32,752 nucleotides of DNA from contig JACCRK010000057.1 of the NCBI GenBank assembly GCA_013813565.1, forward strand, positions 1 to 32,752, written 5' to 3'. The position numbers and the translations under genes were made by a program. This document shows positions 7,253 through 14,135 of the stretch, in pieces. Source of the stretch: Herpetosiphonaceae bacterium (GTDB lineage: Bacteria; Chloroflexota; Chloroflexia; Chloroflexales; Herpetosiphonaceae). The notes under the pieces were generated by a model. It did not search any database and was not told the origin of the DNA. It saw only the letters and a list, made by a program, of their open reading frames with translations. The number at the start of each line of letters is the position of its first letter. Within the stretch, counting starts at the first letter, position 1.

Positions 7253-7334
7253 GACCATTTGTCTGCCGGGCGTCACCAGGGAACGTTCCAGGATCGGGCG
7301 GCAGCCGATTGAGCGCGGGAGCACTCCCCGATCG

Positions 7335-8582
7335 CTAACGCCCAGTATTTTCGCGGCGTGAGCGGGTCGAGGCATCGAGGGTAACGGCGATCAGCAGCAC
7401 GGTTCCAGTGACCATAAATTTGATCGCGGAAGACATCGCCAGCAAATCCATGCCGTTAGCGATCGCGCCAATCACCAGCGCCCCGAGCAGCGCCGACCAG
7501 ACTCGGCCCCGGCCGCCAAACAAACTTGTGCCGCCGATAACAGCGGCGGCGATCGCATTCAGCAACGTATCGCCGCCGCCAGACGCTTGATTGGAAGCAT
7601 ACAGGCGCGAAGCGGCCAGAACACCGCCACAGGCGGCCAGCGTCGAGCACAGCATAAAGACCGCGATGCGAATACCGTTGACATTGATTCCGGCGCGCCG
7701 GGCCGCCTCAACGTTGCCACCGACGGCATAGATATAGCGGCCAAAGCGGGTTCGGCGGGTGATGAAGTCAAATATAATCAACACAGCGATGAAGATAACA
7801 ACCGCCGAAGGAATGCCGCGCACCGCTGCCGCCTCGACATTTGGATTGCGATTGATGCTCATGAAACCGATTGTCACCACCGTCACCAGCGCAATCAGCC
7901 CGATTCGCCAGGCCAGCATAACCGTCGATTGAACCGGAAGATTCATCGCCTGGCGTCCGCGCTGCTCGGCGATCAGAATGGCGGCATAGGCCACAATCGC
8001 GATTATCCCGATCACAAACCCAGCTTCAATCGAGACCCGCGAGTTGGCAATTCCGATAATTGTTTTATCGGTCAGGTTGACTGTGCCGGTTGTCCCCAGC
8101 ACATACAGCAGGGCTCCTTGCCAGGCCAGCAATCCGGCCAGGCTGACCACAAACGAAGGCACGCGAAATTTCGCAATCCAGAAGCCTTGCAAGGTGCCAA
8201 TCAGCGTCCCGGTTGCGATCCCGGCGAGAATTGCCAGACCGGCCGGCCAGCCCTGCTTAACCGAGAGCACCCCCATCACCGCCGACGCCAGGCCGCTGAC
8301 CGCGCCGACCGAAAGGTCAACCTCACCCAGCAGCAGCACCAGCACAATCCCAACCGAGATCGTGCCCATCGACGCAATCTGAACGGTCAGGTTGGTTAAG
8401 TTAACCGGGGTTAGAAACTTATCGTTGGCGATCTGGAAAACCAACGCAATCATCGCCAGGCCAATCAGGACCGGCAGCGGGCCTACGTTGCCCTGCTGAA
8501 AGCGGCGCACAATACTGGGCCAGAGCGCCTCTTTCTCTACTGCTGGCATGTCGGAACGGGTATGTGGGGTAACCTGTTTCAT
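7335..8582 (-). CDS. Sugar ABC transporter permease (XylH/RbsC-like, CUT2 class)
   Basis: The 415-residue polytopic membrane protein has about ten hydrophobic segments. GEVDLSVGAVSGL is the conserved cytoplasmic-loop motif of the xylose/ribose permeases, and RTRFGRYIYAVGGNVEAARRAGI is the EAA-like region that docks on the ATPase (NPVAARLSGI in relatives). The start at 8580-8582 gives MKQVTPHT and has AGGAG upstream at about 10 bases. The longer frame to 8720 would overlap the ATPase gene and adds a non-membrane arginine-rich stretch, so it is rejected. In the CUT2 class a permease homodimer forms the channel. It follows the binding protein and ATPase genes in one operon. Confidence 0.93.
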   Translation of the reverse strand: MKQVTPHTRSDMPAVEKEALWPSIVRRFQQGNVGPLPVLIGLAMIALVFQIANDKFLTPVNLTNLTVQIASMGTISVGIVLVLLLGEVDLSVGAVSGLASAVMGVLSVKQGWPAGLAILAGIATGTLIGTLQGFWIAKFRVPSFVVSLAGLLAWQGALLYVLGTTGTVNLTDKTIIGIANSRVSIEAGFVIGIIAIVAYAAILIAEQRGRQAMNLPVQSTVMLAWRIGLIALVTVVTIGFMSINRNPNVEAAAVRGIPSAVVIFIAVLIIFDFITRRTRFGRYIYAVGGNVEAARRAGINVNGIRIAVFMLCSTLAACGGVLAASRLYASNQASGGGDTLLNAIAAAVIGGTSLFGGRGRVWSALLGALVIGAIANGMDLLAMSSAIKFMVTGTVLLIAVTLDASTRSRRENTGR

Positions 8583-8628
8583 CGTAAAAAAACTCCTAAC
8601 GCCCGTACAGCGTCGTACATTTGATTGT

Positions 8629-9408
8629 CTACCCGGCGGCAACCGCAGCCGGCAATGTCGCGCCAGTGATCGCCCCAACCACTTCCTGGGCCGTTGATTG
8701 GCTGGTGTCAAACGTGGCAACCCGGCGCCCGAGGCGCATCACCACGACGCGGTTCGCTACCTCAAAGACATCGGCCAGATTGTGGCTGATCACAACCACG
8801 CCCAGCCCGCGCGAACGCAGACGCTTGATCAGTTCCTTGACCTGAAAGGTCTGTTCAACCCCAAGCGCGGCGGTCGGCTCGTCAAGCAGGACGACTTTGG
8901 AGTTCCACATCACCGAGCGGGCGACCGCCACCGACTGGCGCTGGCCGCCGGAAAGCGTCGCAATCTGGCTGCGCACATTCGGAATCTTAACACTTAATTC
9001 GCGCAGCACATCGGTGGCTTTGCGTTCCATTTCAACTTCGCTTAGCAAATGCAGCGGGTGCGGGCCGGTGACCCGAACACCCTCGCGGCCAAGGTATAAG
9101 TTTGCCACAACATCTAAATTATCACATAACGCTAAATCTTGATAGACAGTTTCAACTCCAAGGTTCGTGGCCTCGCGCGGGGTATGGATGGTGACTTCAC
9201 GACCTTCAAATATATACTGGCCGGAGTCGGGACGGTAGGCTCCGGCGATTGTTTTGACCAGGGTGGATTTTCCAGCGCCGTTGTCACCGACCAGAGCCAC
9301 GACTTCGGCGGGATAAACTTCAAAATCAACATTTGAAAGCGCCTGCACCGCGCCAAAACGCTTGCTGATCTGGCGGAGCTGCAAGACTGGAGTAGGATTT
9401 GCTGCCAT
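8629..9408 (-). CDS. Sugar ABC transporter ATP-binding protein, single nucleotide-binding domain
   Basis: The protein has 259 residues with all canonical motifs: Walker A GDNGAGKS (41-48), Q-loop VYQDLAL (Q90), signature LSGGQ (152-156), Walker B LLDEP (D176, E177) and switch His209 in ISHNL. The family relatives RbsA, MglA and XylG usually have two such domains in about 500 residues; this one, like FrcA, has a single domain. It could work as a homodimer, or pair with the ABC domain of the kinase encoded two genes downstream. AAAGGAG lies about nine bases before the ATG. The gap to the permease is 46 bases. Confidence 0.94.
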   Translation of the reverse strand: MAANPTPVLQLRQISKRFGAVQALSNVDFEVYPAEVVALVGDNGAGKSTLVKTIAGAYRPDSGQYIFEGREVTIHTPREATNLGVETVYQDLALCDNLDVVANLYLGREGVRVTGPHPLHLLSEVEMERKATDVLRELSVKIPNVRSQIATLSGGQRQSVAVARSVMWNSKVVLLDEPTAALGVEQTFQVKELIKRLRSRGLGVVVISHNLADVFEVANRVVVMRLGRRVATFDTSQSTAQEVVGAITGATLPAAVAAG

Positions 9409-9493
9409 GGGTACGCTCTCCTTTGGGCGCTAGGAGCCACTTGGCGAAGCCAGGAATTCAGCTAGAGCCGCGCTACGTGTATTTTCTCAGGGG

Positions 9494-9532
9494 CGCTGGG
9501 CGAACGAGCGATACCCGCTCGTTCGCCCAGCG
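9494..9532 (-). other. 17-bp perfect intercistronic hairpin after the binding-protein gene
   Basis: CGCTGGGCGAACGAGCG (9494-9510) and its exact complement (9516-9532) enclose a five-base loop. No T-tract follows on the minus strand, so it looks like a 3' stabiliser or partial attenuator of the kind found after binding-protein genes. Such a hairpin would allow more binding protein than ATPase and permease. Confidence 0.75.
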
Positions 9533-9547
9533 TTGGCTAGCGAAGTC

Positions 9548-10666
9548 CTATTTCAGCCCAACGGTTGCACAGGCGGCGGCAAAGTCGCCGGTGCAGATTT
9601 GCTCAAGCGACCAGAATGCATCTTTGACGATGGTGTCGCCGATGTTGGCGCTCGTGACAGCGAGTGGGGTCAGCAGCACGGATGGAACATCCAGCTTGCC
9701 ATTGGCAACTTTAGAGCTTGCATTGTTGACCGGGGTTTTGGTCAGCAGTGCGTAGGCGATCTCAGCGGCGGCTTCGGCTTCAGGCTTGATGGCCTTGTAG
9801 ACAGTCATATACTGCTCGCCGACAATAATGCGCTGCACTGCGGCCAGCTCGGCATCCTGGCCGGTGATTGGCGGCAGCGGGTTCAGGCCGGCCGACTTCA
9901 TTGCGGCGATGGCGCCACCGCCGGTGCCGTCGTTGGCCGCGTAGACGCCATCGACTTTGTTGCCCATGGCGGTCAGCGCCTGCTGCATCTCATTCTGGGC
10001 CTCGTCTGGGCTCCAGCCGGGGGTGTCGTATTCTTTGACGATCGTCAGCTTGCCAGCGGCAACCAGCGGATCGAAGATGCTGTGCGCGCCTTTTTTGAAC
10101 AAGGCAGCGTTGTTATCAGTTGGCGATCCGTTGATCATCACAATCTGGGGGTTGGTTTTGCCCAGTCTGGCCAGTTCATCAACCAGGCTCTGCGCCTGCA
10201 GCTTGCCGACCTGCTCGTTGTCGAATGAGATATAGTAGCTGACGCCATCGGAGTTGAGGATCAAGCGATCGTAGGAAATAACCGGAACGCCCTGCGCTTT
10301 GGCCTTGTCGGCGATGATCGCGGCAGCGGCCGAATCAACCGGGTCGAGGACCATCACCTGGACGCCGTTGGTCAGGGCCGCTTCGGCCTGTTGAAGCTGC
10401 AGGCTAGCATCGGCATTGGCGTTGTTATAGATAACCTCGCATGTAGGACAAAGCTGTTTCATTTTAGCTTCGAAGTAGGGGCGGTCGGCGGTTTCGTAGC
10501 GGGTGGTATCGGTGTCGGGCAACAGCAGGGAGATTTTGCCACTGACTGCGGCGGCGCCACTGGCGGATGGGGCGGTGGTGGCGGGGGTCTCGGCGCCACA
10601 GGCGGCGATAATCAGCGAGGCCAGCACCACGACGAGCATGAACGAGAAGCGTTTACGAGCTTGCAT
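9548..10666 (-). CDS. Sugar ABC transporter substrate-binding lipoprotein (XylF-like)
   Basis: The protein has 372 residues. It begins MQARKRFSFMLVVVLASLII followed by AAC, a lipoprotein signal peptide with Cys23 as the lipidation site, then an Ala/Ser/Thr linker. The mature part is a type I periplasmic sugar-binding fold with GKISLLLPDTDTTRYETADR, the VMVLDPVDSAAAA strand and YAANDGTGGGAI, all typical of xylose/ribose-type binding proteins. The start at 10664-10666 has GGAGT upstream; the longer frame to 10696 lacks a site and would disturb the signal peptide. It is the first gene of the minus-strand operon. The sugar cannot be named with certainty; D-xylose is the best guess. Confidence 0.93.
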   Translation of the reverse strand: MQARKRFSFMLVVVLASLIIAACGAETPATTAPSASGAAAVSGKISLLLPDTDTTRYETADRPYFEAKMKQLCPTCEVIYNNANADASLQLQQAEAALTNGVQVMVLDPVDSAAAAIIADKAKAQGVPVISYDRLILNSDGVSYYISFDNEQVGKLQAQSLVDELARLGKTNPQIVMINGSPTDNNAALFKKGAHSIFDPLVAAGKLTIVKEYDTPGWSPDEAQNEMQQALTAMGNKVDGVYAANDGTGGGAIAAMKSAGLNPLPPITGQDAELAAVQRIIVGEQYMTVYKAIKPEAEAAAEIAYALLTKTPVNNASSKVANGKLDVPSVLLTPLAVTSANIGDTIVKDAFWSLEQICTGDFAAACATVGLK

Positions 10667-11057
10667 TTGGGGGACTCCTTTGTCGAACAAAAACAAATTT
10701 CAGCACTGATATAGCGATTATTCAAGCGTGAGCAGTTGGGTGCGCGCAGCTCCTTTCAACACTGGAAGGCTCAGGATAGGGCGGCCTCTTCAGCAGCCGG
10801 AAGGTGAAACTGTCCCCAGGGCGGATCGCAGCGTCGCTGATTTGAGAAAATCTGTGTCAATCCAGGTCGGGGCTGAAGAAAGGTGATTTGCCTAAACCTC
10901 AAGGTTGTGGCACGATTGCAGGGAACGTTTCAAGTGATACTGAGTAGTATAGCGATCACGACGCGATCCACTCAACCCCTACTCCCCTAATTTACTAGAG
11001 CGATTCCCCTCAATATGCTTGGGGGAAATCCCCTAAAGCAGGATAAGCGAGGGTGTG
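10667..11057. other. Divergent intergenic region between binding protein and response regulator
   Basis: The 391 bases contain no convincing gene. It must hold promoters for both the transporter operon (minus) and the regulator (plus), but no textbook -35/-10 pair stands out for either. Repeats of a CCCCT motif lie near the regulator, and a small palindrome AACCTCAAGGTT-like element lies at 10895-10906. Confidence 0.6.
10974..11037 (+). promoter_or_regulatory. Repeated TCCCCTMAA motif upstream of the response regulator
   Basis: Copies start at 10983 (TCCCCTAA), 11005 (TCCCCTCAA) and 11029 (TCCCCTAAA), spaced 22 and 24 bases, about two helical turns. A related ACCCCTAC lies at 10974 and an inverted copy TTGGGGGAA at 11019-11027. 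The last copy ends about 20 bases before the regulator start. They may be binding sites for the regulator itself. Confidence 0.45.
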
Positions 11058-12125
11058 ATGCAACTCAATGACGAGACTCAGCAGGCGCGGATTGTCGTCG
11101 CCGACGATCACGCGGTGGTGCGGGCAGGCATCTGTGCGGCGATCAACGATCTGCCGAATCTGCGGGTAGTGGCCCAGGTTGGCGATGGGCCAGGCGTCAT
11201 TGTGGCCCTGGCCGAGCACAAGCCCGACGGCCTGGTGATCGACGTGAGCATGCCGAGCTTCGACCCGCTGCGGGCCGTCCGGCAGATTCGTGCCACCTAC
11301 CCCGGCCTGAAGATTCTGGTCGTCAGCGCCTACGACGATGATGTCTACGTCCAGGGGCTGCTGCAGGCCGGCGTCGACGGCTACCATCTCAAGGATCAGC
11401 CGCTCGACGATATGCGCCTGGCGATCCAGCGGGTGCTGGCGGGCGAGCGCTGGGTGTGCAGCCCGCTACTGACCAGGCTGATGCGCGGCCCGCAGGTGCA
11501 GGTTGCGGATGTGGCCCTGACCCAGCGCCAGCGCGAGCTGCTCTGGTGCCTGCAGCAGGGCGACGACAACCACACCATCGCCCGGCGCATGAACCTGAGC
11601 GTCAAAACCGTGGAGAACCATCTGACCCGGCTGTACCGCCAGCTGAACGTGCAGAGCCGCCTGGAGGCGGTCCACTATCTCTCCCAGCACCCCGAGCTGC
11701 CGCTGGCGGTGCTGGCCGAGACCCCGTTCGCCGCGCCGAACTCGCCGATCACCGTGCTGCTGGTCGATGACAACAGCCGCTATCGCCAGCACCTGCGCCG
11801 GATGGTCGGCAAAGTCTGCCCGCAGGCGTTTATCCTGGAGGTGGCCACCACCCAGGAGGCCATCGAGGCCGCCCGCAGCCTGCCGCATCTGGCGCTGGTC
11901 GATGTGGTGCTCGGCGATGAGGATGGCATTATCTGCACCCACTGGATCAAGGCCACCGCGCCCAGCACGCGGGTGATTCTGATCAGCGCCTACCCCGATC
12001 GCGAGTTTCGCCGCCGCGGCCTGGAGGTCGGCGCGATCGCCCTGCTGGATAAAAAAGACCTCGACAGCGCGGCGCTGCGCGAGGTGATTGAAGATTGTCT
12101 GGAAAGCATGAAGCACGAGGTTTAA
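11058..12125 (+). CDS. Response regulator with REC - LuxR HTH - REC architecture
   Basis: The protein has 355 residues. The first receiver (about 11-130) has acidic pair D17/D18 in VVADDH, phospho-acceptor D62 (VIDVSMP) and K112 (HLKD). A LuxR/NarL helix-turn-helix follows at 153-210 (LTQRQRELLWCLQQG, then TVENHLTRLYRQL). A second receiver occupies about 232-345, with D237/D238 (LLVDDN), D282 (LVDVVLGDEDG) and the Lys in LLDKKD. Having the DNA-binding domain between two receivers is unusual. The start at ATG 11058 has GAGGG upstream; GTG 11055 is possible. It is divergent from the transporter operon that ends with an orphan NarL-type kinase, its most likely partner. It is followed after one base by the M55 peptidase gene. 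Confidence 0.92.
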   Translation: MQLNDETQQARIVVADDHAVVRAGICAAINDLPNLRVVAQVGDGPGVIVALAEHKPDGLVIDVSMPSFDPLRAVRQIRATYPGLKILVVSAYDDDVYVQGLLQAGVDGYHLKDQPLDDMRLAIQRVLAGERWVCSPLLTRLMRGPQVQVADVALTQRQRELLWCLQQGDDNHTIARRMNLSVKTVENHLTRLYRQLNVQSRLEAVHYLSQHPELPLAVLAETPFAAPNSPITVLLVDDNSRYRQHLRRMVGKVCPQAFILEVATTQEAIEAARSLPHLALVDVVLGDEDGIICTHWIKATAPSTRVILISAYPDREFRRRGLEVGAIALLDKKDLDSAALREVIEDCLESMKHEV

Positions 12126-12126
12126 A

Positions 12127-12951
12127 TTGAAGATCTATATTTCCGCCGACATCGAGGGTGTGGCCGGGATTGTTGACTGGGAGCAGTGTCGCCCAAGCGG
12201 GGGCGCCGCCTGGCAGGAGGGCCGCGACCTGCTGACCGCCGAGGTGAACGCGGCGATCGAGGGCGCATTTCTGGCCGGCGCCCACTCGATCGTTGTCAAC
12301 GATGCCCACGGCGCGATGCGCACCATCCTGCCGCGCAGCCTCGACCCACGGGTGCGGCTGATCCAGGGGCGGGTCAAGACCAACTACATGCTTGAGGGCC
12401 TCGACCGCTCGTTTGATGCGCTGTTTATGATCGGCTACCACGGTGCGGCGGGCGCCCGCTGGGGCGTGCTGAACCACACCTACAGCCCCTACGAGACCCG
12501 TCTGAACGGCACGACGGTTGACGAGGCGCTGCTGAACGCGGCGGTGGCCGGGGTCGGCTTTGATGTCCCGGTGGCGCTGGTGTCCGGCGACGAGTGGACC
12601 ATCCACGAGGTGCGCCGCACGCTCGGCGCCGGGCTGATCGGGGTCGCCACCAAGCGCTCGACCAGCCGCTACGCCGCCGAGTCGCTCCACCCCACCGAGG
12701 CCTGCCGCATGATTGCCGACGGCGCCCAGCAGGCCATCCCGCGGGTCAGCACGCTCATCCCCTATTTGCCGCCGGGGCCGTACACGATCGAGCTGGACTT
12801 CGAGACCAGCGCCCAGGCCGACCGCGCCGCCCTGATGCCCAGCACCGAGCGCGTCGCCGACCGCACCGTCAACTACACCGACAGCGACATCCTGACCATG
12901 TACCGCGCCTACCAGGCCCTGATGATCCTCGGCCACAGCGGCGAGGTGTAG
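12127..12951 (+). CDS. M55 family D-aminopeptidase (DppA-like)
   Basis: The protein has 274 residues beginning MKIYISADIEGVAGIVDWEQ, the zinc-binding start of the DppA family (Asp and Glu of ADIEG). Further ligand candidates are His in VNDAHGAMR and MIGYHGAAG, and Glu in VSGDEW. DppA-type enzymes are zinc peptidases that release N-terminal D-amino acids from short peptides, often linked to peptidoglycan recycling. The start codon is TTG at 12127, one base after the regulator stop, with GAGG six bases upstream inside the end of the regulator gene. The two genes are therefore almost certainly co-transcribed and translationally coupled. Why a D-aminopeptidase follows the regulator is unclear; the transported substrate might not be a simple sugar. 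Confidence 0.92.
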   Translation: MKIYISADIEGVAGIVDWEQCRPSGGAAWQEGRDLLTAEVNAAIEGAFLAGAHSIVVNDAHGAMRTILPRSLDPRVRLIQGRVKTNYMLEGLDRSFDALFMIGYHGAAGARWGVLNHTYSPYETRLNGTTVDEALLNAAVAGVGFDVPVALVSGDEWTIHEVRRTLGAGLIGVATKRSTSRYAAESLHPTEACRMIADGAQQAIPRVSTLIPYLPPGPYTIELDFETSAQADRAALMPSTERVADRTVNYTDSDILTMYRAYQALMILGHSGEV

Positions 12952-12961
12952 GTGTACGCAC

Positions 12962-13007
12962 AAAAGGGCCGCCGATCTGGCTAAAACCTAGATCTACGGC
13001 CCTTTTT
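12962..13007. terminator. Bidirectional terminator between the M55 peptidase and mutY
   Basis: AAAAGGGCCG (12962-12971) pairs with CGGCCCTTTT (12997-13006), with further inner pairing of GATCT with AGATC. A-rich and T-rich flanks serve both strands. Confidence 0.85.
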
Positions 13008-13032
13008 CGTATCCTTCGTGTCCTTCGTGGAT
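13006..13032. repeat. Three-unit 9-bp tandem repeat (TTCGTRTCC type)
   Basis: TTCGTATCC, TTCGTGTCC and TTCGTGGAT follow one another directly, right after the terminator. On the minus strand they would read HEGHEGY, a translated pattern that appears as a spurious tail in many genomes. No function is assigned. Confidence 0.6.
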
Positions 13033-13040
13033 CGGCTCCC

Positions 13041-14012
13041 CTACCCCGGCAGCGCCACGCTCCACAGCGCCAGGTCGTCCCCAGGCTGCTCGCGCCAGAC
13101 CAGCAGGCCGTCGTTGGCCAGGCCGGTCGCCAGCTTGGCCAGCCAGGCCAGCTCCGCGTCGGTCCAGCCGTCCTTCACCAGCGGCCCGAGCTGGGCCAGC
13201 GGGTGGGCCTCGTGGTCGGCCAGCTGGCCCAGCGCCTCGATGATCCGCCCGCGAAAGTAGCGGCTCGACGTGTGAAACGGCTGCTCGGCGGCCTTGCGGC
13301 GCGCCCTGGGCGGGGTTGGCGTGAAGGTCAGCAGATCGGCATTCGTGTCGGCGGCGCTCCAGGTCGCGTAGGCCGCGCAGCGCTCCCGCAGCGGGCAGCG
13401 CCAGCACTGCGGTCGGGCGGCGGTGCAGATCAGCGCGCCCAGCTCCATGATCGCCTGGTTCCAGGCCCAGCCCTGGCCGGGCGGCACCAGCTCCGCCGCC
13501 AGCGCGGTCAGCTGGGCCTCGCTGGTCGCCGGCGGCTGATCCTCGGGGCCTGCCAGGAGGCGGCGGACGACGCGGCGGATATTGGTGTCGAGAAAGGCCA
13601 CATCGCGCTCGAAGGCGAAGCAGGCCACGGCCCCGGCGGTGTAGGCGCCAATCCCCGGCAGCTCGCGCAAGCCCGCGGGCGTGCTGGGAAAGGCGGCTGG
13701 ATCGGCCGGGTAGCCGGCGGCGACCAGCGCCTGGGCGGCCCGCTGCAGGTTGACCGCCCGGCGGTTGTAGCCCAATCCCTGCCAGGCCCGAATGACCTCG
13801 GCGGTTGAGGCCGCCGCCAGCGCCTCCACGGTCGGAAACAGCGCCAGAAACGCCGCATACTTCGGCATCACCCGATCGACCTGGGTCTGCTGGAGCATAA
13901 TCTCCGCGACCAGAATATGGTAGGGGTTGCGGGTGCGCCGCCAGGGCAGATCGCGCCCGTTGGTGGCGAACCACTCCAGCAGCTGTTGTTGGGTTGATAG
14001 ATGTTCAGTCAT
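13041..14012 (-). CDS. mutY: A/G-specific adenine DNA glycosylase
   Basis: The protein has 323 residues. MutY removes adenine mispaired with 8-oxoguanine or guanine in base-excision repair. Seen here are catalytic Glu37 in AEIMLQQTQV, the helix-hairpin-helix LPGIGAYTAGAV (118-129), catalytic Asp142 in FLDTNIRRVVRR, and the iron-sulfur ligands C196-x6-C203-x2-C206-x5-C212. The C-terminal 100 residues do not show the Nudix-like 8-oxoG recognition domain of E. coli MutY and are shorter, as in some Gram-positive relatives. The start at 14010-14012 (MTEHLSTQ) has only a weak GGAA upstream; the longer frame to 14111 covers the divergent promoter region and is rejected. Confidence 0.93.
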   Translation of the reverse strand: MTEHLSTQQQLLEWFATNGRDLPWRRTRNPYHILVAEIMLQQTQVDRVMPKYAAFLALFPTVEALAAASTAEVIRAWQGLGYNRRAVNLQRAAQALVAAGYPADPAAFPSTPAGLRELPGIGAYTAGAVACFAFERDVAFLDTNIRRVVRRLLAGPEDQPPATSEAQLTALAAELVPPGQGWAWNQAIMELGALICTAARPQCWRCPLRERCAAYATWSAADTNADLLTFTPTPPRARRKAAEQPFHTSSRYFRGRIIEALGQLADHEAHPLAQLGPLVKDGWTDAELAWLAKLATGLANDGLLVWREQPGDDLALWSVALPG

Positions 14013-14135
14013 AGTTCCAAATAGCACAAATATTCTTCGATATGGTATCACGAAAACGCCTGCTCTGGCCGAAGTGGATTGCGTGTCTTTAAAGCATCCT
14101 TTACAATGCATCAGCTTGAAAAAGGATGAACTGCT

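Noticed and set aside
10850-10960. TTGACA and TATAGC strings as promoters of the divergent sugar/regulator region
   Set aside because: Spacings to any partner hexamer are wrong (for example 14 bases), so no promoter is claimed.
11983-12963. 326-codon minus-strand frame opposite the regulator and peptidase
   Set aside because: Shadow of genes with clear domains; no recognisable motif of its own.
12594-13808. 404-codon plus-strand frame spanning the M55 peptidase end and mutY
   Set aside because: It crosses a strong terminator and overlaps two well-supported genes; its sequence is Arg/Pro/Gly-rich shadow translation.
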